A stretch of 64,000 nucleotides of DNA from Kolteria novifilia (lineage in GTDB: Bacteria; Planctomycetota; Planctomycetia; Kolteriales; Kolteriaceae): the NCBI GenBank assembly GCA_007748055.1, contig CP036279.1, positions 4,960,001 to 5,024,000 of the forward strand. The letters run 5' to 3'. This document shows, one piece after another, positions 55,779-64,000 of this stretch. Position 1 is the stretch's first letter. The number at the start of each line of letters is the position of its first letter. The notes beneath the pieces are model-generated. The model made no database searches, was not told the DNA's origin, and was given only the letters and a program-made list of their open reading frames with translations. Position numbers and translations under genes: made by a program.

Positions 55779-56450
55779 GTGAAACGACCAATGCTTGGAC
55801 TCTTGGGCTTGCTTCTGTGCGCCAGCCCGCTTCTCGCCGCCGAACCGACTTCCTTTAGTGAAGCCACTCGCCCCCCGTACGTCACGCCTCCGGTCAAGTC
55901 GACCAACGGCAAGGCGCTCGCGGACATGAAGGCCAAGGTGGAGAAAGAGTGGGACGGGATCGTTTTCAATAAAGACGGGAAGCCGGTCACCTATCTCGTG
56001 ACGCTCGAAACCGACAAGGGCGACATCGAGATCGAGTTCTTCCCGCAGGACGCGCCCAATCACGTCCGCAGCTTCATCGCCCTCGCCGACGCCGGTTTCT
56101 TCGATGGACTGAACTTCCATCGCACGATTCCGAACTTCGTCATCCAGGGTGGTTGCCCCAAAGGGGATGGAAGTGGTGGGCCAGGGTACTGCCTGAAGCC
56201 GGAATTCAACCAGCGGCCCCACACCCGCGGAGCCCTCTCGATGGCGCGCGCCGCTCCGACCGACTCGGCCGGCAGCCAGTTCTTCGTCTGCCACGGCGAC
56301 CCACGTTTCCTCGACGGCAAGTACACCGTCTTCGGTCAGGTCAAGAATGGCATGGACGTGGTCGATCAGATCGTCGGCCAACCGACGGCGCCTGGTGATC
56401 GTCCCCTTAATCCGGTGAAGATCAAGAAGGCCACCGTCACGAAGAACTAG
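55779..56450 (+). CDS. Secreted peptidyl-prolyl cis-trans isomerase (cyclophilin)
   Basis: 223 residues, GTG start with GAGG eight bases before. A signal peptide (KRPMLGLLGLLLCASPLLAA) precedes the cyclophilin fold: DAPNHVRSFIALADAGFFDGLNFHRTIPNFVIQGG, then SQFFVCHGDPRFLDGKYTVFGQV. It folds envelope proteins. A strong inverted repeat follows. Confidence 0.9.
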   Translation: MKRPMLGLLGLLLCASPLLAAEPTSFSEATRPPYVTPPVKSTNGKALADMKAKVEKEWDGIVFNKDGKPVTYLVTLETDKGDIEIEFFPQDAPNHVRSFIALADAGFFDGLNFHRTIPNFVIQGGCPKGDGSGGPGYCLKPEFNQRPHTRGALSMARAAPTDSAGSQFFVCHGDPRFLDGKYTVFGQVKNGMDVVDQIVGQPTAPGDRPLNPVKIKKATVTKN

Positions 56451-56507
56451 CGGAGTTCGCACGACGCACGATCCGATCGTGCGATCGTACGGGCATCCTC
56501 CGAGGTG

Positions 56508-56540
56508 ATCTCCATCCCTCTCATCGCCGGGGATGGAGAT
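56508..56540. terminator. Inverted repeat after the cyclophilin gene
   Basis: ATCTCCATCCC and GGGATGGAGAT pair as an 11-base stem with an 11-base loop. It lies 58 bases past the stop. No T-tract, so the role is likely but not sure. Confidence 0.5.
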
Positions 56541-56603
56541 GACTGGAGTGACTCGTGCAGCGCCAAACGCTAGATCACGGGTTGTGAACCCATCATCAAT
56601 TCT

Positions 56604-56626
56604 CACTGGCCGACCAGCAGCCAGTG
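56604..56626. repeat. 23-bp hairpin CACTGGC-N9-GCCAGTG
   Basis: Copy of the element described at 51090, between the cyclophilin and outer-membrane efflux genes. Confidence 0.75.
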
Positions 56627-56652
56627 TCACCCGAACATCAAGTCTTGAGTGG

Positions 56653-58071
56653 CTACTTGCTCGGCTTGGCCGTTGGATCTTCCGGGGCCGGAAGGGTCGC
56701 CGCCAAGATTTGCTCATCGGCGATCGTCCCACCCACCACACGTTCCAAGGTCGCGAGCGTTTGCCCCAGATTCGCCTTCAGACGGGCGAGTTGGACCCGA
56801 AATTCGAGCAGATCGGTCCAATTGTCGATGAGCTGCACGAAGACCACTTTGCCCACCCGATAGTCCGCCGCCGAGACCTCGAGCGTCTGCTTCGCCTCGG
56901 GGATGATCCGATTCTCGAAGATCGCGATTTGCTTCTCGAGGGCCCGAGCCTGAACGATTTGGCGCCGGACGCTCGCGAGGGTCGCGTCACGCGCCGAGTC
57001 GTAGGATCGGACACTCTGGGCGACGCGATGCCGAGCCTCACGAACGCCCGCGCTCAGCTTGCGATAGCGGACCGGCAGGTTCATCGCGACCACGATGCCG
57101 AGATTGTCGTCACCGTTGGCGAAAGGCGAGAGGGAACCATCCTCGGTGACATTGTTCCACGTCAGCCCGACATCGAAGTCGGGAAAGTAGTCGAGCTTGG
57201 CGCGTTCCACCGATTGGCGATCGCGGAAGATCGCCAGAAGCCGCTCGCGAAGCTCCGGCCGTTGGGCGATCGCCGCGTCGTAGAGCGCGTCGAGGTGCTT
57301 GGGAACGTTCGGCAGGAGGACACGATCGAGCGCCTCCATCGTCGAGTCAGGCGATAGCTCCAGGAGTTGGGAGATGTCCGCCTGGGCGATCCCGATGTTC
57401 TGTTCGAAGACGACGATCTCGTCTTGAAGCTGGCTTAGCTCGACTTGGGCCAGAAGCACATCCTGCTGACTTGTCTGTCCCGTGCGATAGCGAATCTCCG
57501 CGTAGTCGGTGATGTCCTTGAGCAGCTTCTCGCTTTCGCGGCTGATCGCGACTGCCTGCTGGTTGAAGTAGAGGTCGTAGTAAGAGAGCCGCACCCGTTC
57601 GATCACGCGCAGTTCCGTCGCGACGAGCGAGGCCAGCGCGATCCGGGCATCCTCGGTCGCGATGTCGCCGTCGAGTCGCAGCTTGCCCAGCCACGGAAGG
57701 CTCTGCGTCAGGGCGAGACTGTTGGCGACACGTCCGGTCAGCGTCTGGGGACTCAATTCCGAACCGGTGTAGGCGACACTGGAAAGGATCGGATCGTCAA
57801 GAGCGGTCACTTGGGGAACGACGTCGGAGAGTGCCAGCGCGGCGCTGCGGGCCGCCTGGATGTCGGGGTTGCGTTCGACCGCCATCCCCACGTAGAAGTC
57901 GACGGGATGAGGACCACCGACCTCGGGTCCGAGGTCGTACGACTCGTGACAGCAAGCCGTCGCCGGCGGGATGACCGCGGGCAGGCAACACGCGTCAAAG
58001 GGAGCCTGTCGGGCACACCCGCTTTCCAGGGCCGCGACAAACGATAGGCAAAGCGCCCACTTGATCTTCAC
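56653..58071 (-). CDS. Outer-membrane efflux lipoprotein (TolC/CusC-like)
   Basis: 472 residues, GTG start at 58071 chosen because GAGAGG is upstream. The signal is MKIKWALCLSFVAALESGC with a lipobox Cys. Two repeats of about 200 residues form the typical coiled-coil barrel: LALTQSLPWLGKLRLDGDIA and DYRVGKVVFVQLIDNWTDLLEF. It forms the outer-membrane channel of the heavy-metal RND pump, encoded next on the same strand. Confidence 0.88.
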   Translation of the reverse strand: MKIKWALCLSFVAALESGCARQAPFDACCLPAVIPPATACCHESYDLGPEVGGPHPVDFYVGMAVERNPDIQAARSAALALSDVVPQVTALDDPILSSVAYTGSELSPQTLTGRVANSLALTQSLPWLGKLRLDGDIATEDARIALASLVATELRVIERVRLSYYDLYFNQQAVAISRESEKLLKDITDYAEIRYRTGQTSQQDVLLAQVELSQLQDEIVVFEQNIGIAQADISQLLELSPDSTMEALDRVLLPNVPKHLDALYDAAIAQRPELRERLLAIFRDRQSVERAKLDYFPDFDVGLTWNNVTEDGSLSPFANGDDNLGIVVAMNLPVRYRKLSAGVREARHRVAQSVRSYDSARDATLASVRRQIVQARALEKQIAIFENRIIPEAKQTLEVSAADYRVGKVVFVQLIDNWTDLLEFRVQLARLKANLGQTLATLERVVGGTIADEQILAATLPAPEDPTAKPSK

Positions 58072-58120
58072 GGTGAACCTCTCCCACGAGTGCATCGTCA
58101 ATCCCCAGGTTCGGGAGTGC

Positions 58121-58143
58121 CACAGGCTGCTCGACAGCCAGTG
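58121..58143. repeat. 23-bp hairpin, one stem mismatch
   Basis: CACAGGC-N9-GCCAGTG. Upstream of the TolC-like gene. Confidence 0.65.
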
Positions 58144-58245
58144 AGAACCGACCGTGCTCGTCCCGACGTTGTGCAGACGCCCGACGACGATCTCTAGCGT
58201 GGCGGCAAACGCGAGGACGGCGCTCCGATGGAGCCCCGCGTTGAT

Positions 58246-58268
58246 CACTGGCGGACAAGCAGCCAGTG
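58246..58268. repeat. 23-bp hairpin CACTGGC-N9-GCCAGTG
   Basis: Between the RND pump gene and the TolC-like gene. With the copy at 56604 it brackets the TolC-like gene. Confidence 0.75.
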
Positions 58269-58415
58269 GCACCCGTCTGGACGGAAGGGCAACACCACCA
58301 GAATTTTTGACGCTCTGAGTGTTGTCGACGCGAGCAAGTGGGTGAGTTTAAGCGAAATGCGGATGACGCCGAAAAACCGGAGTGTATCGAGTGTAGGAAA
58401 GATAGGAGGCGTCAT

Positions 58416-61400
58416 CTACGCCTCTTCGGCTTCGCGCTGCTTGCGGATGATGCGGCGAACCTCGAACGACTTGTAGAGGAAGAAAATGACCGGGTAGACC
58501 ATCAACTCCATGAGGAAGCTGGTCACGAGCCCACCGACCATCGGGGCCGCGAGCCGCTTCATCGCCTCGGACCCGACCTCCGTCCCGTACATGAGTGGCA
58601 TCAAGCCGATAAACGCCGCGACCACCGTCATGGTCTCGGGACGGATTCGGCGCACCGCGCCTTCGTGAATGCACCGCTCGAGGTCCTTGAGGCTCTTGAA
58701 CATCCCCCGCTCCCGATAGGTATCGAAAGAACGATCGAGATAGAGCAACATGAGCGAACCGGTTTCGGCGTCGAGTCCCGCCAACGCGATCATGCCGACC
58801 CAAACCGCAACGCTCATCTGAAACTCGAGGAAGTAGAGCAGCCAGAAGGCGCCGACGAGACTGAAGGGAATCGCCGCCAACACCGTCACGGTGCGGAAGA
58901 TACTTCCATTGCTGATGTACAGAAGCATGAAAATGATCAGCAGCGTCACGGGGATGATCGTCACCATCCGCTGATTGGCTTCCTCGAGATTCTTGTACTC
59001 ACCGGTCCAGATCAGCCGGTAGCCCGCCGGGAAGTCGGGCTGGTCGATAACGTTGCGCTGTACCAGGGCCTTGGCCTTCGCGACGAAGCCTCCCATGTCG
59101 CTGGACGTCATGTCGACGTAGATCCACGCCGTCGGCTCGGACTGCTCGCTGCGGACGACCGGTGGACCGGTCGTGTAGCGAATCTCGGCGAGTTCCTCGA
59201 TCGGGATCTGGGCCCCGCTGGGAAGTGTCACGAGCGACGCCTTCAGCGCCGGCATGTTGTCGCGGAGCTCGCGCGGATAGCGAAGATTGACCGGGTAGCG
59301 TTCGAGCCCTTCGACCGTCGTCGTGATCGGCAGGCCCCCCATCGCGACCTGGATGATCTCCTGAATCTCCTGGATCGTGAGTCCATACCTCGCGGCGGCC
59401 TCGCGATCGATGAGGAAATCGAGGAAGTATCCTCCCTGCGTCTTCTCGGCGTAGACGCTCTTCACTTCAGGCAGCGTCCGAAGCTGCGAGGCAATCTTCT
59501 CGGCGACGTCGCCGATCACCCGCAGGTCGCTGCCAAGGACCTTGATGCCAACGGGCGTTTTGATCCCGGTCGCCAGCATCTCGACGCGAGCCTTGATCGG
59601 CATCGTCCAAGCATTGCTTAGGCCGGGAAGATTGGCGACGTCATTGAGACCTTGAATGCGCGCCCCACTGAGATCCTCCCAACCGTAGATCAGCTCCTTG
59701 ACGGTGATCGGCCGTTCTTCCGGCCAGAAGTAGGCAAGCGGCGTCTTTAGCACGTCGGGAAGCCCCGAGAACCAACGATCGATGTAGCGTTTGCGCCACT
59801 TCGATTCATCCACTTCGAGTTCGAGCGTCGTGCCGATCATCGAGATCGGCGCGTTGTCGGTCGCGGTGTCGAAACGCCCGCCCTTGCCGAAGACCCAGGC
59901 GATCTCCGGAAACTGAGCAAAGAGTTTGTCGGTCTGCTGCAAATACTCCCGGAGCTTGTCGATCGAGATCGACGGGTCGGTCGTCGGCATGTAGAGGAGC
60001 GTTCCCTCGTTCAGCGGCGGCATGAACTCCGAGCCCAACTTCCGATAGGGGTAGACGATCGAAGCGACCATCAAGAGCGCCAACGCGACCGTCAGCCAGC
60101 GCCAACGCATGCAGAACCAAAAGACCGGCTCGTAGACCCGGATGAGGAATCGGTTGATCGGGTTGGTCTCTTCCTTCGGGATCCGGCCGCGAACCAGGTA
60201 GACCATCAGAATGGGCACGATAGTGATCGACAAGATCGCCGCGGAGGCCATCGCGAAAGTCTTCGTGTAGGCCAACGGACGGAAGAGTTTTCCCGACTCT
60301 CCCGGCAGGAAGAAGATCGGCAGAAAGGCGACCGCGATCACCAAGAGCGAGAAGAAGATCTGCGGCCCAACCTCCTTGGCCGCGAGCGCGATCGACTCGT
60401 CATGCGAAAGCCGGCCCGTGTCCTCTTCGAGGCGTTTGTGCGAGTTCTCGATCATGACGATCGCGGAGTCGACCATGACACCGATCGCGAGCGCCAATCC
60501 TCCCAGGCTCATGATGTTGGCGTCGACGCCGATGATCTGCATGATGAGCAGACTACCCAAGACTCCCATCGGCAGGACGAAGATCGCGACGACCGAACTG
60601 CGAAAGTGCAGGAGGAAGATCATGATGATGATCGCGACGACCGTCACTTCCTCGATCAGCTTTCGTTGAAGGGTCGCGACGGCGCGTTCGATGAGCGCGG
60701 AGCGATCGTAGGAGGTCTTGACGTCGACGCCTGGAGGTAGGCCGACGCGAAGCTGATCGAGCTTCTCCTTAACGCTCTGAATGACGGCGTAGGCGTTCTC
60801 TTGATAACGCATCAGCACGACCGCGGCGACGACTTGCCCCTTGCCGTTCCATTCGGCGATTCCGCGACGAAGGGCGGGGCCGATCTGGATGCGAGCGATG
60901 TCGCGTAGGAAGATCGGCGACCCGTCCTGCTGCGTTCCGATCGCGATCGCGCCGAGATCCGCGAGCACTTGTTGCGAGGTTCCCGGCGTGCTGCGACCGC
61001 CTCCGAGATAGCCGCGTCCCACCACGAAGTACTGACTCTCGGAGAACTCGACGACGCTCCCCCCTTCGTCCAGGTTCGACTCCTCGATCGCGGTGCGCAC
61101 CTTCCGGAGCGAGAGATCGAACGCCAAGAGGCGATCGGGATCGATCTCGACTTGGTACTCCTTGACGTAGCCCCCCAGACTCGCGACTTGGGAGACGCCG
61201 GGCGTCGCCGAAAGCGGGTACCGCAAGTACCAATCTTGAACCGTGCGAAGCATACCCAGATCGGTCTTCGGGGCGACGAGTGGCTTACCCGTCAGCGGGC
61301 TCGCTCCCGGCTCGTCGAAGATCTTCACCAGCTCCAGCCGAGACCGAGCATCGACCGGCGCCTCGTTCGGCAAGGCGTACCACTTGTCCCCCTTGGGATC

Positions 61401-61877
61401 GTGGTACATCCCCCTGGGATGATCCTCGCAGTAGTAGCCACTGGTGACGACGTACTCGTAGACCCAGCCGTTGCCGGTCGCGTCGGGGCCCAGTCGGGGG
61501 CTCAGTCCCGGCGGGATCTGATCGGCGGCGAAGTTGAGGTACTCCAGCACTCGGCTCCGCGCCCAGTAGAGATCGGTTCCATCCTCGAAGTTGATCGTCA
61601 CGAACGAACGCCCGAAGAACGAGCTGCCGCGCACCTCGCTCGCTTTGGGGACCGACAACATCGTCGTCGTGAGCGGATAAGTCACCTGATCCTCGACGAC
61701 CTGAGGCGACTGACCTGGGTACTCGGTGAAGACGATGACCTGGACGTCACCGAGATTCGGAATGGCGTTGAGCCTGATGTGGAAGATCGAATAGATGCCC
61801 GCGGCGATCAGCGCGATGGTCGCCAGGATGACCATGATTCGATTGCGCAGTGAGTAGTCGATAATCGCAGTGATCAA
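58416..61877 (-). CDS. cusA: Heavy-metal RND efflux transporter, CusA/CzcA type
   Basis: 1153 residues, longer than usual (about 1040). It has the CusA/CzcA pattern: RNRIMVILATIALIAAGIYS first helix, GLALAIGVMVDSAIVMIENSHKRLEE in helix 4 with the essential Asp, and FMPPLNEGTLLYMPTTDPSIS. An insertion of about 60 residues sits at about 145-206 (YYCEDHPRGMYHDP). It pumps monovalent or divalent metals out, probably Cu or Ag by the Met-rich loops; exact metal not fixed. The adaptor genes precede it on the same strand. Confidence 0.92.
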   Translation of the reverse strand: MITAIIDYSLRNRIMVILATIALIAAGIYSIFHIRLNAIPNLGDVQVIVFTEYPGQSPQVVEDQVTYPLTTTMLSVPKASEVRGSSFFGRSFVTINFEDGTDLYWARSRVLEYLNFAADQIPPGLSPRLGPDATGNGWVYEYVVTSGYYCEDHPRGMYHDPKGDKWYALPNEAPVDARSRLELVKIFDEPGASPLTGKPLVAPKTDLGMLRTVQDWYLRYPLSATPGVSQVASLGGYVKEYQVEIDPDRLLAFDLSLRKVRTAIEESNLDEGGSVVEFSESQYFVVGRGYLGGGRSTPGTSQQVLADLGAIAIGTQQDGSPIFLRDIARIQIGPALRRGIAEWNGKGQVVAAVVLMRYQENAYAVIQSVKEKLDQLRVGLPPGVDVKTSYDRSALIERAVATLQRKLIEEVTVVAIIIMIFLLHFRSSVVAIFVLPMGVLGSLLIMQIIGVDANIMSLGGLALAIGVMVDSAIVMIENSHKRLEEDTGRLSHDESIALAAKEVGPQIFFSLLVIAVAFLPIFFLPGESGKLFRPLAYTKTFAMASAAILSITIVPILMVYLVRGRIPKEETNPINRFLIRVYEPVFWFCMRWRWLTVALALLMVASIVYPYRKLGSEFMPPLNEGTLLYMPTTDPSISIDKLREYLQQTDKLFAQFPEIAWVFGKGGRFDTATDNAPISMIGTTLELEVDESKWRKRYIDRWFSGLPDVLKTPLAYFWPEERPITVKELIYGWEDLSGARIQGLNDVANLPGLSNAWTMPIKARVEMLATGIKTPVGIKVLGSDLRVIGDVAEKIASQLRTLPEVKSVYAEKTQGGYFLDFLIDREAAARYGLTIQEIQEIIQVAMGGLPITTTVEGLERYPVNLRYPRELRDNMPALKASLVTLPSGAQIPIEELAEIRYTTGPPVVRSEQSEPTAWIYVDMTSSDMGGFVAKAKALVQRNVIDQPDFPAGYRLIWTGEYKNLEEANQRMVTIIPVTLLIIFMLLYISNGSIFRTVTVLAAIPFSLVGAFWLLYFLEFQMSVAVWVGMIALAGLDAETGSLMLLYLDRSFDTYRERGMFKSLKDLERCIHEGAVRRIRPETMTVVAAFIGLMPLMYGTEVGSEAMKRLAAPMVGGLVTSFLMELMVYPVIFFLYKSFEVRRIIRKQREAEEA

Positions 61878-61947
61878 AGCGGATCAACCCAGCATGGTTC
61901 GTGGAGCCACGAGACACGATCGCCGGCCGAGGACGTGGCTAGGTCCC

Positions 61948-63309
61948 TCACTCGGCGGAGTTCTTCTTCTCGGGCTCCTCGCCCTTCTGCTTCAACATCT
62001 GCTCGACCAGTTGCAAACTCGCCTGCCGCCGCCTCATCTCCGAGTTGAGGCCGAAGACGCCAGTGACGACGACTTGCTCCCCGGGTTTGACGCCACTGGT
62101 GATCTCGAGCCGTTGATCGTCCGTGTCCGCGCCCCAGGTGACGGTTCGGCCCTCGAACGACGTTGGGCCGACTCGCACGAACGCGGTGCCGAGCTTGACT
62201 TGTCCATCCGGGCCATCGCGCGTCTCGCCCGTCACCAGGACCGCATCACGCGGCACCAGCACGCGATCGTCGGACGGACGAGCCCCGAACGTCACGTCGG
62301 CATCCATTCCCGGCCGCAGGAGCAACTCGGGGTTGTCGAACTCCAAACGGACCTGGACCTGGCGGGTCGTCTCATCGATCTCGGGATAGATGTAGGTGAC
62401 GGGCCCCTTCCAACTCCGGTTGGGATGGTACGCGAGCGTGAGCGTCGCCTCGTCGCCGACGCTCACCATCGAGAGCTGCGACTGATAGAGCGGGACGTAG
62501 ACCCAAACCTTCGAGAGATCGGCGATGCGGTAGAGACGCTGGCCCATCGGAACGTAGCTACCCGCGAAGCTCGGCTTCTCGACAATCCAGCCATCGGCGG
62601 GCGACTCGAACGCGACGACCTTTTTCGGTTCACCGAGTTCGCGGATCGCCTCGATCTCCTTCTGGGGCACATCCCAGTACTCGAGCCGTTCTCCCGCGGG
62701 CAGCACGTCGCCGCTCGGCGACGCGGCGCCAAGCAGACTGTCGCCCCCCTGCTCTTGCTGCTTCTCCCCTAGGAGGAAGGCTTCCTGCGTCGAGACCAAC
62801 TCCGGCGAGTAGAACGTGAAGAGCGTCTCCCCCTTGCTGACCCGTTGGCCCACGTAGTTGACCGCTTGCGACTCGATCCAACCGGAGATCTTGAGCGTCA
62901 CGTCGGTGATCGTCGGCTCGGCGTAGGCGACGATTCCCGTCGAGCGAAGACTCTCCGTCGAGACGACCTTCTCGGCCTTCGCGAGTCGGAGCCCCAAGTT
63001 TTGGATCTGCGGCGCGCCGAGATGGACGCTGTTGCCCGACCCCATTTGATCGGCGTAGACCGGGACGAGCTTCATGCCCATGGGGCCCTTCCCAGGTGAC
63101 AGTGACACGACACCGGGATTCATCGGCGAGGTCCAGTAGGCGACCTTCTTGCCCGAGGCATCCTCCGTCGCCGCCGCGGGCTCCTCGGAAAAGTCGGCGA
63201 TCACCTTCGGGATGACGTAGAGACGGACCACGCTCCCCAGAGAGAGTCCAAGGATCGCGAGGATCGCCAAGCCGACGCCGCGCAGCGTCATCAGGACGAC
63301 ACGTTTCAC
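61948..63309 (-). CDS. cusB: RND efflux adaptor (CusB-like) with degenerate heavy-metal-binding head
   Basis: 453 residues. Residues about 45-85, YWTSPMNPGVVSLSPGKGPMGMKLVPVYAD, are a YHS/HMBD-like head in which the usual Cys/His are replaced as in CusB. The barrel-sandwich and beta-barrel domains follow (SEPELVSTQEAFLLGEKQQ, LFDNPELLLRPGMDADVTFGA). It links the pump to the outer-membrane channel in the periplasm. It overlaps the next adaptor gene by four bases. Confidence 0.87.
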   Translation of the reverse strand: MKRVVLMTLRGVGLAILAILGLSLGSVVRLYVIPKVIADFSEEPAAATEDASGKKVAYWTSPMNPGVVSLSPGKGPMGMKLVPVYADQMGSGNSVHLGAPQIQNLGLRLAKAEKVVSTESLRSTGIVAYAEPTITDVTLKISGWIESQAVNYVGQRVSKGETLFTFYSPELVSTQEAFLLGEKQQEQGGDSLLGAASPSGDVLPAGERLEYWDVPQKEIEAIRELGEPKKVVAFESPADGWIVEKPSFAGSYVPMGQRLYRIADLSKVWVYVPLYQSQLSMVSVGDEATLTLAYHPNRSWKGPVTYIYPEIDETTRQVQVRLEFDNPELLLRPGMDADVTFGARPSDDRVLVPRDAVLVTGETRDGPDGQVKLGTAFVRVGPTSFEGRTVTWGADTDDQRLEITSGVKPGEQVVVTGVFGLNSEMRRRQASLQLVEQMLKQKGEEPEKKNSAE

Positions 63310-64000
63310 TTCGCCGCCCCTTTCCGCATCGCCGGCATCGAGCCCGACTTTCCCCCCATCGTCCCTTTCGGATCGTTCGTCATTTCATCGAGTTCGCGCC
63401 AGAGGGGCGAGGGGACGAAGTTTCGGTTGACCGCGCGTAACCTGACCTCGGCGTCCAGTAGGTAGGTCGGATCGACGATGATCGCCTCCCCCTCGGAGAG
63501 CCCGCTTCGAACGACGACGCGCTCTTCGTCGAGCAAGGAACCGGTTTGGATCTCCCGGGGCTCGATCATTCCCCCTCCCGGAGAAACATAGGCGATCCTG
63601 CGGGTGCCGGTGTCAATGAACCCGTTGAGGGGAATCGAGAGTCCCTCTCCGAATCGGTCCGGAGCGAGGACGACGGTGACGAAGAGTCCAGGCTTGAGGA
63701 CATTGTCCGGATTGGCGAACTCGAGCCGGACGCGGAGGGTGCGGCTGACGGGTTCGAGCTCCGGGTAGCGGTAGGTCACCTTTCCCTTCCACGTCCGGTC
63801 GGGAAAGGAAGGGGTCGCGAGCGTCGCTTCCTGGCCGACCTTCACGTGGTCGAGATCCTGGGCGCTGATGTAGATGTCGACCCAAACCGTCGACAGATCG
63901 GCGAAGCGATAGAGCCGCTCGCCCGCCTCGTGGTAGTCCCCTTCCTTGGTCGACTGGTCGAGGACGTAACCGTTCGTGGGGGAAACGAACGCGATCGCCT
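63306..64000 (-). CDS. Second RND efflux adaptor, 5' end outside the window
   Basis: The frame is open to the window edge; at least 231 residues are seen. AIAFVSPTNGYVLDQ, DLSTVWVDIYISAQDLDHVKVGQEATLA and TLRVRLEFANPDNVLKPGLFVTVVLA are adaptor hallmarks. Four-base overlap with the CusB-like gene. Two adaptors in one operon is unusual. Confidence 0.8.
   Translation of the reverse strand, partial: AIAFVSPTNGYVLDQSTKEGDYHEAGERLYRFADLSTVWVDIYISAQDLDHVKVGQEATLATPSFPDRTWKGKVTYRYPELEPVSRTLRVRLEFANPDNVLKPGLFVTVVLAPDRFGEGLSIPLNGFIDTGTRRIAYVSPGGGMIEPREIQTGSLLDEERVVVRSGLSEGEAIIVDPTYLLDAEVRLRAVNRNFVPSPLWRELDEMTNDPKGTMGGKSGSMPAMRKGAAK

Overview
The window is a high-GC bacterial chromosome segment that reads as a planctomycete, probably Pirellulales or Gemmatales-like. 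Support comes from two secreted formylglycine sulfatases, a TIGR03067-type protein, an FtsX/MacB-like export pair, two ECF-like sigma factors beside a very large Ser/Thr kinase, a sucA-sucB-lpd operon, a DUF1572 protein and long intergenic repeat arrays. No tRNA, rRNA, CRISPR array, prophage or intact insertion sequence was recognised. The assignment to phylum is inference from gene content.

Layout. 1-2.9 kb: a thioredoxin-fold secreted protein with a Cys-rich tail, then an ABC permease and ATPase. 3-5.2 kb: pyroglutamyl peptidase and a 341-bp tandem array. 5.2-10.5 kb: aldo/keto reductase, VOC protein, MEMO1-family protein, membrane-bound ferritin MbfA-type protein, sulfatase. 10.6-12.8 kb: nine copies of a 229-bp tandem repeat. 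13.2-23.5 kb: trypsin-like protease, Tat-type alpha/beta hydrolase, an unusual membrane protein with a decayed metzincin-like motif, DoxX-like protein, GH5-like glycosidase, APC permease, second sulfatase, and a laminin-G-like/beta-propeller lactonase fusion. 24-29.7 kb (minus strand): 2-oxoglutarate dehydrogenase complex E1-E2-E3. 30-36.5 kb (minus strand): cbb3-type oxidase genes (ccoN, ccoO and three small membrane proteins), the CcoI copper ATPase and a TauE/SafE-like protein; no CcoP is present.

36.5-45 kb: DUF4405 protein, ECF sigma factor, TIGR03067 protein, a kinase fused to a periplasmic-binding domain, a second ECF sigma factor, a carbamoyltransferase/SxtJ/DUF5989 trio, and a PII protein whose Tyr51 is Phe. 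45-46 kb: a third tandem array (294-bp units). 46-51.5 kb: small proteins, DUF1572 protein, polyphosphate kinase. 51.6-54.7 kb (minus strand): VWA, TPR and ExbB-like genes in a row. 54.7-64 kb: epimerase, cyclophilin, and a heavy-metal RND efflux operon (two adaptors, the CusA-like pump, then an outer-membrane lipoprotein).

The most unusual feature is the intergenic DNA. Three tandem arrays with different periods (341, 229 and 294 bp) and several dispersed sites are assembled from a small set of short hairpins that are reused in different combinations: CCCAGATTG-N5-CAATCTGGG, GTCAGGC-N4-GCCTGAC, CACTGGC-N9-GCCAGTG, CAAACCC-N6-GGGTTTG and CCCCCTTG-TC-CAAGGGGG. This looks like a modular REP-like system without a visible transposase in this window.
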